From an uncultured Collinsella sp. (GTDB lineage: Bacteria > Actinomycetota > Coriobacteriia > Coriobacteriales > Coriobacteriaceae), in NCBI GenBank assembly GCA_902479095.1, contig CABSNL010000011.1:1-45304 (forward strand): a stretch of 45,304 bases of DNA, read 5' to 3'. Below, piece by piece: positions 1-8,575 of the stretch. Position numbers and translations under genes: made by a program. Numbering within the stretch: position 1 is the first letter of the stretch; every line of letters starts with the position of its first letter. A model generated the notes under the pieces. The model was given only the letters and a program-made list of their open reading frames with translations, was not told where the DNA came from and did not search any database.

Positions 1-26
1 GGCCCGTGGGTTATACCCTAAGAGCA

Positions 27-49
27 AACCACCCTTTTTAAGGGTGGTT
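27..49. terminator. Perfect 10-bp hairpin near the left edge
   Basis: Arms AACCACCCTT (27-36) and AAGGGTGGTT (40-49) enclose TTT. No clear T-run follows on either strand. It lies 50 nt beyond the stop of the minus-strand membrane protein, so it could end that transcript or one entering from the left. Confidence 0.5.
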
Positions 50-98
50 CTGATTGGCGTATATACCAGAGTCGCTGAGCGATTGACACGGATGCGGT

Positions 99-503
99 TT
101 AGCTCAAACGGTCCATGCCCTCTTTCTTGACGCGGTTGGCGAGTACAAAGTAGATAATGCTGACGATCAGGCCGGTAAAATCGGGGATGCTTGAGCCGGT
201 CCCACCCAAGAGGGGCAGGGAGAGAAGCAGACTGATGACCGAACACGCTAGGCAGACGATGGACCAAATCCAGACAACGCCAGCCTTGGCGGGATTATTT
301 GCCGCGCGGATGCCAAAGACGGCGGTCACAATTTCGACGACGCCCAATACGATGACGACGATGCAAGAAACGATCATGGCACCCGTGATATCGCCTGCCG
401 CGCTGCCCGCAAAGAGCGCTGTAGCACCCATGCCTGCGCTTAGAATGCCGACGACAAAGAAGAAGAACGATAGGATTTTGAGTAATTTGCAGGCGTTGCT
501 CAT
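99..503 (-). CDS. Small four-helix membrane protein, unknown function
   Basis: This is a 134-residue hydrophobic protein with about four predicted membrane segments (roughly residues 8-30, 38-62, 72-95 and 103-122) and a short basic tail (NRVKKEG). I chose the ATG at 503 because AAAGGA stands about 7 nt upstream. A longer reading frame to 572 has no comparable ribosome site. The segment spacing resembles small four-TM bacterial proteins of unknown role, and no catalytic motif is visible. It is transcribed alone, away from rsmJ. Coding is well supported; function is not. Confidence 0.75.
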   Translation of the reverse strand: MSNACKLLKILSFFFFVVGILSAGMGATALFAGSAAGDITGAMIVSCIVVIVLGVVEIVTAVFGIRAANNPAKAGVVWIWSIVCLACSVISLLLSLPLLGGTGSSIPDFTGLIVSIIYFVLANRVKKEGMDRLS

Positions 504-736
504 GGCTGGTCCTTTCGATACGAGTACGCCAACCTGGCGCACCCCATGTGCTGCACATATGGTGAAGCACATTGTAGTTCAACGCGGCGATGCATGTGCC
601 TGAAAGCGCTTTGAGCCCGCGCAGCCCAACCCCAACCTTTCAAAAAAGAAAGCTGGGCGTAAGTCAAATCGATGGCAGCGTATGCGCGGCGCTGCGATGA
701 TGGGGCCATGGTAAGAGCTGGACCGAAGGAGAAGCC

Positions 737-880
737 ATGATGTACGGAGCAGGGCAAGTGTGTGAGCCGCGGTCGTTGGGAAGGCGCATGAGTGATTCCG
801 TGATCGCTGCCGTGTGCACGGGATTGATGGCGGTGCTTTGCATTGGGATGCTGTGGGCCATGTCGCATGTGGGACAATAG
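737..880 (+). CDS. 47-residue single-pass membrane micro-protein
   Basis: This small ORF begins with two ATG codons, follows AAGGAG by about 6 nt, and ends with TAG at 878-880. It encodes 47 residues: a polar, basic N-terminus (residues 1-20, with RSLGRR), then a hydrophobic stretch of about 22 residues (SVIAAVCTGLMAVLCIGMLW) and a short tail, MSHVGQ. The arrangement fits a type II or tail-anchored micro-protein. It sits 63 nt before rsmJ in the same direction and could share its transcript. I do not recognise a family. The evidence is the ribosome site and the membrane segment, not homology. Confidence 0.5.
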   Translation: MMYGAGQVCEPRSLGRRMSDSVIAAVCTGLMAVLCIGMLWAMSHVGQ

Positions 881-943
881 CGGACGGTGGGGTGCCGACA
901 CAAACGGCGCTCACGTATTCGTTTTGCTTGCTAAGGAGTACCC

Positions 944-1648
944 ATGGGCGTAGTCGATCCCTTTTCTGTTGCTCGGGCCGCGGGGCTTGAGCTGGCCGGG
1001 AAGTCCGAGGGACTCACGCTCACCGACGGCACGATGGAGCTGCGCGCCGATTTCACCCGCATGCATCCGCGGCTCAAGCAGGGCCGTTTGCAGCAAGAGC
1101 TGCTGGTAAAGGCTGCGCGCGCAAAAGGCGTCGAGTGCCCATGGGCGATTGATGCCACGGCAGGCTTTGGCGAGGATTCGCTGCTGTTGGCGGCCGCGGG
1201 CTTTACCGTCGATCTGTATGAGCAGGATTGCGTGATCGCGGCACTCCTCAAGGATGCTTTGGATCGCGCGGCAGATGATCCGGCGCTTGCGACAGCCGTG
1301 GCGCGCATGCGCTTACATGCGGGCGAGGACAGTATTACCGGCCTTCGCCATACAGCTGAGCTGATCGGGCAGGGCGAGCTCGCGGCTCCCGACGTGGTGT
1401 ATCTGGACCCCATGTTTCCCGAGCGTACTAAAAGTGCGGCGGTCAAAAAGAAGTTCCAGCTCCTACATCATCTGGAACAGCCGTGCGCCGATGAGGAGAC
1501 GCTGGTCGAAGCTGCGCTTGCGGTGCATCCGCGCAAGGTGGTTATCAAGCGACCGGTGAAGGGGCCGCTGCTTGCCGGCGTTAAGCCGAGCTATCAACTT
1601 GCGGGCAAGGCAGTTCGTTACGATGTTTTAGTGCCGCCGCGCCCGTAA
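944..1648 (+). CDS. rsmJ: 16S rRNA (guanine1516-N2)-methyltransferase RsmJ
   Basis: This is a 234-residue class I SAM-dependent methyltransferase of the RsmJ (YhiQ/DUF548) family, which methylates N2 of G1516 in 16S rRNA. The SAM-binding motif I is visible as DATAGFGEDSLLLAAAG (about residues 69-85), followed by the acidic YEQD. The catalytic-type motif is YLDPMFP (about 153-159). The C-terminus carries the expected KVVIKRPVKGPLL segment. Length is near the family's usual ~250. The start is fixed by AAGGAG five bases before the ATG. It is probably constitutive and independent of its minus-strand neighbour. Confidence 0.9.
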   Translation: MGVVDPFSVARAAGLELAGKSEGLTLTDGTMELRADFTRMHPRLKQGRLQQELLVKAARAKGVECPWAIDATAGFGEDSLLLAAAGFTVDLYEQDCVIAALLKDALDRAADDPALATAVARMRLHAGEDSITGLRHTAELIGQGELAAPDVVYLDPMFPERTKSAAVKKKFQLLHHLEQPCADEETLVEAALAVHPRKVVIKRPVKGPLLAGVKPSYQLAGKAVRYDVLVPPRP

Positions 1649-1696
1649 CTTGCGTGCGATTACCGGCGCTTCGCTAGCGCCGTGCCGATGCGGCGT

Positions 1697-1993
1697 CTAT
1701 TTCCATGGGTGCGACGTCAGGTGCCATCCACCGCAGTATTCGCATTTGTAGCAGGCCAAACCACGCCGCCCGCGGTTTTCGCAGTCGGCCATAACTGCCT
1801 CGGCCTCGGCGCGCGTGTCGTAACGGTTTTTGCGCTCGCACGACTTGTAGCGCCAAGCCTCATCGCGCTCGGCGTCCAAGGCGTCGCGACGCTCGTCCTC
1901 GCGCGCAAACAGGTCGCTCATATCGCCGCCGGTGGCAGCGCCCAAAAACTCGCTTTTGGCCTTTGACCAGGCGGCTCGCTTTTTGCTTCCCAT
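1697..1993 (-). CDS. Small protein with C-terminal zinc-ribbon-like CxxC pair
   Basis: This is a 98-residue, highly charged protein with lysine- and arginine-rich N-terminal and central parts. It ends in CYKCEYCGGWHLTSHP, a short treble-clef or zinc-ribbon-like motif with candidate ligands Cys, Cys, Cys and His. An earlier Cys lies in the KSCERKNRYDT segment. Similar short C-x2-C-x2-W-H tails occur in small actinobacterial proteins and phage-type HNH-like proteins of unknown role. I prefer the ATG at 1993, preceded by GAGGGG, over a TTG start at 2014. It is convergent with rsmJ. Function unknown. Confidence 0.65.
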   Translation of the reverse strand: MGSKKRAAWSKAKSEFLGAATGGDMSDLFAREDERRDALDAERDEAWRYKSCERKNRYDTRAEAEAVMADCENRGRRGLACYKCEYCGGWHLTSHPWK

Positions 1994-2067
1994 CTGCTTC
2001 GCGCCCCTCTTCAAACGCTGGTATCATTGCTCAATCAAAGTGATACCAATAAACGTGAGGCCGCCGC

Positions 2068-2559
2068 GTGATGATCAGAAAAACCCTCGATACCGACATT
2101 CCCGCCGTCATGGCTATCTACGACGCTGCCCGCGCCTTTATGCGCGCGCATGGCAACGCCACGCAGTGGCCCGAGGGCACGCCTTCGGCCGAGCAACTGG
2201 CTGCCGATATTGCCGCTGGTGGCAGCTACGTGTGCGAAGTCGACGGTCGCGTGGTGGCGACGTTTGCCTTTTTACCGGGCCCGGACGAGTGTTATGACGT
2301 CATTGAGGACGGTCAATGGCGTAGCGACACTCCGTACGCCGTGCTGCACCGTGTGGCATCCGACGGCACCGTGCACGGTATCACGGCTGCGATGTTTGCC
2401 TTTGCCAAGGAGCGTGCCGATCACCTGCGCATCGACACGCATCAGGACAACCTGCCCATGCAGGGTGCCATCTTAAAGGCTGGCTTTGAGCGCGCCGGTA
2501 TCGTCTATGTGTCCGACGGCACGGCGCGTGTCGCGTTCGATTGGCTGCGCGAGGTGTAA
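2068..2559 (+). CDS. GNAT-family N-acetyltransferase
   Basis: This 163-residue protein has the GNAT fold pattern. It opens with MIRKTLDTDIPAVMAIYDAA (strand 1, helix 1), has a central VDGRVVATFAFLPG strand pair, an acetyl-CoA-loop region around HGITAAMFAFAKERADHLRIDTH, and the C-terminal NLPMQGAILKAGFERAG segment typical of small-molecule acetyltransferases. Substrate cannot be told. The start is either GTG 2068 or ATG 2071; GAGG lies 7 or 10 nt upstream. The gene is divergent from the zinc-ribbon gene, with about 75 bp between them. Confidence 0.85.
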   Translation: MMIRKTLDTDIPAVMAIYDAARAFMRAHGNATQWPEGTPSAEQLAADIAAGGSYVCEVDGRVVATFAFLPGPDECYDVIEDGQWRSDTPYAVLHRVASDGTVHGITAAMFAFAKERADHLRIDTHQDNLPMQGAILKAGFERAGIVYVSDGTARVAFDWLREV

Positions 2560-2586
2560 GAGCGACGCCTCATATCAATAATTCGT

Positions 2587-2626
2587 GCGAACGAAAATGG
2601 TCCCACCCGGGGCCATTTTCGTTCGC
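2587..2626. terminator. 14-bp hairpin after the acetyltransferase
   Basis: Arms GCGAACGAAAATGG (2587-2600) and CCATTTTCGTTCGC (2613-2626) are perfect complements, and the loop can pair further through CCC/GGG. There is no strong T-run after it. The likely role is a terminator for the GNAT gene before the GTPase gene. Confidence 0.65.
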
Positions 2627-2813
2627 TGCGCTGTTTTGAAAGCCGGCTTTCGCAAGGCGCGAACCTACGAAAATCGCCGCGCGGCAACGCAGGGCGATGA
2701 GCTTGGTCGGGGGATAGGGCCCGCTTCGCCCGCCGGCCTGTAAATTGTATCATCCAGTGTGGAGCGTGAACGCCCGTTGCCGCGTGCGATGGGCTTGTAA
2801 TAAGAGGAGAGCC

Positions 2814-4817
2814 ATGTCGAAGCAAGCGGTCGTTGGAATCTTGGCGCATGTCGATGCCGGCAAGACCACGCTGGCCGAGGCCATGCTGTTCAACGCGGGT
2901 CGCATTCGCAAGCGCGGCCGCGTGGACGATGGCGATTCGCATCTGGACACGAACACGATCGAGCGCGAGCGTGGCATCACGATTTTCTCGTCGCAGGCCG
3001 TGCTCGACCATGGCGATACCCACGTCATGCTCGTGGATGCGCCGGGGCATGTCGATTTTTCTGCCGAGGCGGAGCGCACATTGCGCGCGCTCGACTACGC
3101 GATTTTGGTTGTGGGTGCCAACGATGGCGTGCAGGGTCATACCGAAACCCTGTGGCGTCTGCTTGCACGTTATGACATCCCGACGTTTATCTATATCAAC
3201 AAAATCGATTTGGAGAATCCCGGCCGCGATGTTTTGCTGGCACAGCTTGGGCAGCGTCTTTCCGAAGGCTGCCTGGACGCCAACGAACTGCTGGCGGGCG
3301 GTGCCGTTCAGGAGGACGCTGCTGCGTTGGACGAAGCGGCGCTCGAGGAGTTTCTTGAGGCGGGTGAGCTTTCCGTCGCAACGCTGTCGCGCATGGTTGC
3401 CGAGCGCAAGCTCTTTCCCTGCTTTGCCGGCTCGGCGCTCAAGGACCAAGGCGTGGACGAGCTGCTAGATGGCATGTGTACACTGATGCGTGAACAGGCG
3501 TGGCTCGCGGAGTTTGCCGCGCGCGTCTACCGCGTGAGCCGCGGGGATCGCGGTGAGCGCTTGGCTTGGGTTAAAGTGACCGGCGGCACGCTGCATGCCA
3601 AGCAGATGATTAACGGACGTTCCGGTGCCGAGGCATGGGAGCAAAAGATCGACCAGGTACGCATCTATAACGGCGAGAAGTATGAGCTTGCCCAAGAAGT
3701 TGCTGCTGGCGGTATTTGTGCCGTGACGGGTCTTGCACACGTTCGCCCAGGGGACGCCCTAGGCGCGGAGCCCGCGGGCGATGCGCCCGTCATTGCGCCA
3801 GTTCTCACCTATACGGTGCTTCCGGGCGAACACGATGTCCACGCGGTGTTCAAAGCACTGACTGAGCTGGCGGACGAAGACCCCATGCTCGGCGTAAGCT
3901 GGAATACGCATCTTGAGCAGATTCATTTGCAGTTGATGGGCGCCGTGCAACTCGAGGTCGTGCAGCGGGTGTTGGCCGATCGCTTTGGCCTTTCGATTGC
4001 GTTTGAGCCCGGCGGCATTCTCTATAAGGAGACCATTTCGCAGCCGGTCGAGGGCGTGGGGCACTTTGAGCCATTGCGCCACTATGCCGAGGTGCATCTG
4101 CGCCTGGAGCCGTTGCCAGCGGGCTCGGGCGTGCAGTTTGGCACTGTGACCTCGACCGACGAGCTCGATCTTAACTGGCAGCGTTTGGCACTCACCAACG
4201 CCATGGAGCGCGATCACCTGGGCGTGCTGACCGGCTCGCCCATCACCGATGTGCGCATTACGCTCACGGGCGGCCGTGCGCATGCCAAGCACACCGAGGG
4301 CGGCGATTTTCGCCAGGCCACGTACCGCGCGATTCGCCAGGGTTTGATGCAGGCGCGTGAGGCCGGCGCGGCGGTGCTGTTGGAGCCGTGGTATCGCTTT
4401 GAGCTCGAGGTGCCGGGGGAGTGCGTGGGTCGGGCGCTCTCAGACGCCACGCGCATGGGTGCCGAGTACGAGCCGCCGACGATGGCGGGAGACCGGGCGA
4501 AGCTTGTGGGTCGCGTGCCGGCATCCGAGGTGCAGGATTACGCGCTGGAGGTGGCTGCTTACACGAGTGGTCGTGGGCATCTGTACCTGGAGTTCGCCGG
4601 CTATGCGGCTTGCCATGATGCCGAGCGCGTCATCGAGGCGGCCGCCTATGAGCCCGAGGCCGATCTGCCCAACACGCCCGATTCGGTCTTTTGCTCTCAC
4701 GGCGCCGGTTACACGGTCAAATGGTACGACGTACCCGCCGCGGCGCACGTAAAGGGCGATCCCTCTACTTTCCGCCCCTGGCGAGCAGCAGACGACGAGT
4801 TTTTCGGCCACATGTGA
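2814..4817 (+). CDS. Tet(M)/EF-G-like translational GTPase
   Basis: This 667-residue protein is built like EF-G and the ribosomal protection proteins. Its GTPase motifs are AHVDAGKTT (11-19), RGIT (53-56), DAPGH (75-79) and NKID (129-132). Then come a domain II beta-barrel, domain III, domain IV (the GGRAHAKHTEGGDFRQATYRA region) and an EF-G C-domain. The length and the short G domain are closer to Tet proteins than to EF-G. The tail, with SVFCSHGAGYTVKWYDV, is typical of uncharacterised Tet-like chromosomal paralogues. So I call a ribosome-acting GTPase, not tetracycline resistance. The ATG at 2814 follows AAGAGGAGA. The stop codon lies inside a hairpin at 4811-4843. Confidence 0.85.
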   Translation: MSKQAVVGILAHVDAGKTTLAEAMLFNAGRIRKRGRVDDGDSHLDTNTIERERGITIFSSQAVLDHGDTHVMLVDAPGHVDFSAEAERTLRALDYAILVVGANDGVQGHTETLWRLLARYDIPTFIYINKIDLENPGRDVLLAQLGQRLSEGCLDANELLAGGAVQEDAAALDEAALEEFLEAGELSVATLSRMVAERKLFPCFAGSALKDQGVDELLDGMCTLMREQAWLAEFAARVYRVSRGDRGERLAWVKVTGGTLHAKQMINGRSGAEAWEQKIDQVRIYNGEKYELAQEVAAGGICAVTGLAHVRPGDALGAEPAGDAPVIAPVLTYTVLPGEHDVHAVFKALTELADEDPMLGVSWNTHLEQIHLQLMGAVQLEVVQRVLADRFGLSIAFEPGGILYKETISQPVEGVGHFEPLRHYAEVHLRLEPLPAGSGVQFGTVTSTDELDLNWQRLALTNAMERDHLGVLTGSPITDVRITLTGGRAHAKHTEGGDFRQATYRAIRQGLMQAREAGAAVLLEPWYRFELEVPGECVGRALSDATRMGAEYEPPTMAGDRAKLVGRVPASEVQDYALEVAAYTSGRGHLYLEFAGYAACHDAERVIEAAAYEPEADLPNTPDSVFCSHGAGYTVKWYDVPAAAHVKGDPSTFRPWRAADDEFFGHM

Positions 4818-4843
4818 CAAAGGGACAGTTCCTTTGTCACATG
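4811..4843. repeat. GGGACAG-loop hairpin, copy 1, overlapping a stop codon
   Basis: Arms CATGTGACAAAGG (4811-4823) and CCTTTGTCACATG (4831-4843) form a perfect 13-bp stem around the loop GACAGTT. The stem contains the TGA stop (4815-4817) of the GTPase gene. The core from ATGTGACAAAGG onward is identical to copy 3 at 9799-9831. Confidence 0.85.
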
Positions 4844-4848
4844 CTATT

Positions 4849-4875
4849 GGTATAACTCGGTATAAGTTGGTATAA
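4849..4875 (+). repeat. Three GGTATAA iterons at exact 10-bp period, possible operator/promoter
   Basis: GGTATAA occurs at 4849, 4859 and 4869, on one face of the helix, 36 nt before the ATPase start codon. TTGGTA (4848-4853) and TATAAC (4871-4876) also have a 17-bp spacing, like a -35/-10 pair. The array may therefore be both promoter and binding site, perhaps for the winged-helix ATPase it precedes. Confidence 0.5.
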
Positions 4876-4910
4876 CTATTGCCAGGGTTTGCCAATCCGA
4901 GGAGGCCGAC

Positions 4911-6029
4911 ATGAATCCAAATCCCTTTAAGCCCACGGCTGGCAAGCGGCCTCCGATGCTCATCGGTCGCGAGTCGGTCATCGAAGATTTCGAGGAAGGG
5001 CTCGATAACGGCGCTGGAGCGCCGGGCAGGCTCATGCTCATTACGGGAAACCGCGGCTGTGGCAAGACGGTTCTCCTGCGGGAGCTGCAACGTCTGGCCA
5101 GCGAGCGCGGATGGGCGGTTGTCTCCGATTCCGCTTCGCTTGGCTTATGCGACCGCTTGGCCGACGCGCTTCGCTCGAATAAACCCGTTGTGACGTCAAT
5201 GGAGTTCGGTCCGTCGTTTGGGCGGATGTCGGTCGAGGCGGCGCGAGCAAAGGGCGAGACGTTGCGAGGGCTGGTCAACGAGCGCCTCAAGAAGCTCGGT
5301 CCAGGCAAGGGCATACTGTTTGCGATTGACGAGGCGCAATCTGCGTCTATCGAGGAACTGGCGGCTCTTGCCGTTCTCTATCAGCAGATGCTCGGAGACC
5401 AGGATGCCACGGGCTTGTCCGATAGCGACCAGCGCGGTCTTGCGCTGGTGTTCGCCGGCTTACCCAGTATGGTTGACGATCTGCTCGAAGAGCCGAGCGT
5501 GACGTTTTTGCGGCGTGCCCAGCAGCGTACGCTGGGGGCGATATCTTTGCCCAAGGTACGCGATTCGTATATCCAGACGGTCAAAGACGCTGGTCTTTAC
5601 GTTGACGCGGAGACAGCGGACCTTGCGGCACGCAAGAGCATGGGGCATCCCTATATGGTTCAGCTGGTGGGCTATTACATGTGGCGCTCTGCTGTCCGAC
5701 GTGGCTCACAGGTCATCGAAAGGCGCGATGTCGAGGATGGCCATGCGGATGCCGTCTCCGAGTTCTATGAAGCGGTTGACGCGCCCCTGTATTACGGGCT
5801 GCGCAGTCCACAGCGCCTTTTTATCGAGGCCATGGTGGTTGACGAGGGCAAGCCGACGCGCATGGCGGATATCATTGAGCGCTGCGATCGTACCCAGAGC
5901 TGGGCGAGTAAATATCGCGCAAGCCTGATTCGCGAGCGCGTCATCGAGGCTGCCGGATACGGTCTCGTCCGGTTTACCGTGCCCATGCTGGGCGCGTACA
6001 TTCGCGATCGAGTTTTATGGCATGAGTAG
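4911..6029 (+). CDS. AAA+ (AAA_16/Orc1-Cdc6-like) ATPase with C-terminal winged helix
   Basis: This is a 372-residue P-loop ATPase. Walker A is GNRGCGKT (46-53) and Walker B is ILFAIDE (135-141). A sensor-like segment, FAGLPSMVDDLL, is followed by FLRRAQQRTLG. A C-terminal region of about 80 residues (DEGKPTRMADIIERC to the end) looks like a winged helix. This layout matches AAA_16 ATPases of the archaeal/STAND-like type common as stand-alone genes in actinobacteria; their biological role is generally unknown. The ATG has GAGGAGG upstream. The last bases overlap the start of the UvrA-like gene, indicating translational coupling. A paralogue lies at 8576-9680. Confidence 0.85.
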   Translation: MNPNPFKPTAGKRPPMLIGRESVIEDFEEGLDNGAGAPGRLMLITGNRGCGKTVLLRELQRLASERGWAVVSDSASLGLCDRLADALRSNKPVVTSMEFGPSFGRMSVEAARAKGETLRGLVNERLKKLGPGKGILFAIDEAQSASIEELAALAVLYQQMLGDQDATGLSDSDQRGLALVFAGLPSMVDDLLEEPSVTFLRRAQQRTLGAISLPKVRDSYIQTVKDAGLYVDAETADLAARKSMGHPYMVQLVGYYMWRSAVRRGSQVIERRDVEDGHADAVSEFYEAVDAPLYYGLRSPQRLFIEAMVVDEGKPTRMADIIERCDRTQSWASKYRASLIRERVIEAAGYGLVRFTVPMLGAYIRDRVLWHE

Positions 6030-8535
6030 GGTGATAAAGGTGACGGAACAGAAGATGAGCCCGCAGGCTATCGAGGTACGTGGCGCGCGCGTCCATAACC
6101 TCAAAGACATCGATATCGATATTCCGCTGGGAAAGCTCGTGGGCATTGCCGGCGTGTCGGGTTCGGGCAAGAGTTCGCTGGCGCTGGGGGTTCTTTATGC
6201 CGAGGGCTCGCGTCGCTATCTGGAGGCGCTCAGCACTTATACCCGCCGTCGTTTGACGCAGGCCGAGCACGCTCAGGTGGATGAGGTATTGCACGTACCG
6301 GCGGCGCTCGCATTGCATCAGCGCCCCAGCGTGCCGGGCGTACGCTCGACCTTTGGCACCATGACCGAGCTCAACAATAGCCTGCGCCTGCTCTTTAGCC
6401 GTTGCGCCCATCACGTGTGCCCGCATTGCGGGGCGCGTGTGGAGCCGAGCCTTAACGTGGCTGCGGGCCTGTCGCTCACGTGCCCTGCATGCGGTCGTGA
6501 GTTCTACGCGCCGAGCGCCGAGGACCTTGCGTTTAACAGCGGCGGTGCGTGTCCCACCTGCGGCGGCACCGGTGTCATGCGCGAGGTGGACGAGGCGAGC
6601 CTGGTGCCCGACGAGTCAAAGACTATCAACGAGGGCGCGGTGCTTCCCTGGGGCACGCTCATGTGGGATCTGATGAAGCAGGTGGCAGGCGAGATGGGCG
6701 TGCGCACCGACGTGCCGTTTAACCAGCTCACGCCTCAAGAGCGCGACATCGTGTTTCATGGTCCGGCGGTTAAGAAGCACATTCTCTACGTCCCCAAAAA
6801 CGGTGAGGGCGCCACGCCACTCGACTTTACCTATTACAACGCCGTCTATACCGTTGAGAATGCGCTCGCCAAGGTTAAGGACGACAAGGGCCTCAAACGC
6901 GTTGCGCGCTTTTTGCGCGAGGGTCCATGCCGTGACTGTGGTGGCACGCGTCTCTCCGAGGCTGCGCGCCTGCCTCAGGTGCGCGGTATCAATTTGGCGC
7001 AGGCCGCGGCCATGACGCTAGGCGAGGCGATTGAGTGGGTGCGCGGGGTGCCTGCATCCTTGCCGACTGAGATGCAGCCCATGGCAGCGGATATCTGCGA
7101 TTCATTTTTGGGCGCTGCCCGTCGTCTGGTCGACCTGGGCCTCGATTACCTTTCGCTCGATCGCGCCGGTGCCACGCTCTCCACGGGTGAGCGCCAGCGC
7201 GTGCAGCTTGCTCGCGTGGTGCGCAACCGATCGACGGGCGTGCTTTATGTGCTGGACGAGCCTTCGATCGGCTTGCATCCCGCCAATGTCGACGGCTTGG
7301 TGGGCGTGATGCGCGATCTGGTGGATGACGGCAACACCGTGGTTGTTGTCGACCACGATACACGTGTGCTGGCGGAAGCCGACTATCTGGTCGAGATGGG
7401 CCCCGTTGCCGGAGCAGGCGGCGGCAATGTGATCGCCGCTGGTACGGTAGACGAGGTCGAGCAATCGCAGAGCAGTCGCATCGCGCCGTTTTTGCGCGCC
7501 GAGCCCAAGCGCTTGCGTCCGCAGGTGACTGACGACGAAATGTTCGACCAGGGCCATATCCGCATGGCGACCGATGCCATCCATACCGTCAAGCCGCTCG
7601 AAGTCGATATCCCGCGCGGTCGCTTGGTTGCGGTTACGGGTGTTTCGGGTTCGGGCAAGACGACGTTGGTGCTCGAGACGCTCATCCCGGCACTCAAGGC
7701 GCAGGCAGCTGGCGAGCGCCTGCCGGGGCACGTGCGTTGGGTCGATGCCGAGGGTATTGCCCGCGCAAACCTGATTGACGCTACGCCCATCGGCGCCAAC
7801 GTGCGCTCGACGGTAGCGACTTATGCCGACATCCATGATGAGCTGCGCCGCGCCTTCGCCCGTACGCCCGAGGCCAAGGCAGCCGGCTACAAGGCGGGCG
7901 CCTTTAGCTACAACACCGGCGCCTTGCGCTGCCCTACGTGTGACGGCACGGGCTCGATATCGCTCGACGTGCAGTTTTTGCCCGACGTCGAGATCGTCTG
8001 CCCAGCATGCCGTGGTTCGCGCTACGCCGAGGCCGCCTCGCATATCCATCGCGAGGGTAAGGACGGGAGCTTGCTGACGTTGCCGCAGCTCATGGACATG
8101 AGTGTGGACGAGGCCATCGACGCCACACTGGGACTCAAGAAGGTTCAGACGCGTTTGCAGACCTTGCACGACCTGGGTCTGGGTTATCTCACGCTTGGCG
8201 AGCCCACACCGGCGCTTTCGGGCGGTGAGGCACAGCGCCTTAAGCTCGCGAGCGAGATGGGCCGCGTGCAGGATGATGCCGTATTCGTATTTGACGAGCC
8301 CACGATCGGCCTGCATCCGCTCGATGTTCAGGTACTGTTGAACGTGTTTGACGGTCTCGTTGCCAAGGGCGCCACGGTTATCGTGATCGAACACGATCTC
8401 GACCTTATCCGCAATGCCGATTACGTGATCGACATGGGCCCGGGCGGTGGCGATGCGGGTGGGCAAATCGTCTGCGCCGGCACGCCGAGCGACATCGCGG
8501 CCTGCCCCGCAAGCATCACCGGCCGCTATCTATAG
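6022..8535 (+). CDS. UvrA-like ABC ATPase (UvrA2 type, UvrB-binding region missing)
   Basis: This 837-residue protein has two ABC ATPase halves. Half one has Walker A GVSGSGKSS (44-52), signature LSTGERQRVQLA and VLYVLDEPSIGLHP. Half two has GVSGSGKTT, LSGGEAQRLKLA and VFVFDEPTIGLHP. The second half also holds the C-x2-C ... C-x2-C zinc module (CPTCDG ... CPACRG). Canonical UvrA is ~940 residues. Here only about 30 residues separate the first CPHC motif from the FNSGGACPTCGG region, where the UvrB-binding domain normally sits. This fits UvrA2-type proteins linked to damage tolerance or drug-DNA resistance. The ATG at 6022 overlaps the ATPase stop; ATG 6055 is an alternative. Confidence 0.88.
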   Translation: MSRVIKVTEQKMSPQAIEVRGARVHNLKDIDIDIPLGKLVGIAGVSGSGKSSLALGVLYAEGSRRYLEALSTYTRRRLTQAEHAQVDEVLHVPAALALHQRPSVPGVRSTFGTMTELNNSLRLLFSRCAHHVCPHCGARVEPSLNVAAGLSLTCPACGREFYAPSAEDLAFNSGGACPTCGGTGVMREVDEASLVPDESKTINEGAVLPWGTLMWDLMKQVAGEMGVRTDVPFNQLTPQERDIVFHGPAVKKHILYVPKNGEGATPLDFTYYNAVYTVENALAKVKDDKGLKRVARFLREGPCRDCGGTRLSEAARLPQVRGINLAQAAAMTLGEAIEWVRGVPASLPTEMQPMAADICDSFLGAARRLVDLGLDYLSLDRAGATLSTGERQRVQLARVVRNRSTGVLYVLDEPSIGLHPANVDGLVGVMRDLVDDGNTVVVVDHDTRVLAEADYLVEMGPVAGAGGGNVIAAGTVDEVEQSQSSRIAPFLRAEPKRLRPQVTDDEMFDQGHIRMATDAIHTVKPLEVDIPRGRLVAVTGVSGSGKTTLVLETLIPALKAQAAGERLPGHVRWVDAEGIARANLIDATPIGANVRSTVATYADIHDELRRAFARTPEAKAAGYKAGAFSYNTGALRCPTCDGTGSISLDVQFLPDVEIVCPACRGSRYAEAASHIHREGKDGSLLTLPQLMDMSVDEAIDATLGLKKVQTRLQTLHDLGLGYLTLGEPTPALSGGEAQRLKLASEMGRVQDDAVFVFDEPTIGLHPLDVQVLLNVFDGLVAKGATVIVIEHDLDLIRNADYVIDMGPGGGDAGGQIVCAGTPSDIAACPASITGRYL

Positions 8536-8536
8536 A

Positions 8537-8571
8537 CAATGAGGCAAAGGGACAGCCTCTTTGCCTCATTG
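8537..8571. repeat. GGGACAG-loop hairpin, copy 2
   Basis: Arms CAATGAGGCAAAG (8537-8549) and CTTTGCCTCATTG (8559-8571) enclose GGACAGCCT. It starts one base after the UvrA-like stop codon and sits between convergent genes. The stem sequence differs from the other copies, but the loop motif GGGACAG (8549-8555) is the same. Confidence 0.8.
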
Positions 8572-8575
8572 ATGC

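Noticed and set aside
637..652. CTTTC-A6-GAAAG hairpin
   Set aside because: The stem has only five pairs and AT-rich flanks; it is not strong enough to call as a terminator.
2814..4817. Tetracycline resistance gene
   Set aside because: Domain order is shared, but the C-terminus and chromosomal setting match Tet-like paralogues of unknown role, and no mobile context is visible.
7102..8466. 454-codon open frame on the minus strand inside the UvrA-like gene
   Set aside because: It is antisense to conserved UvrA motifs, has a composition typical of a GC-rich shadow frame, and has no ribosome site or recognisable domain.
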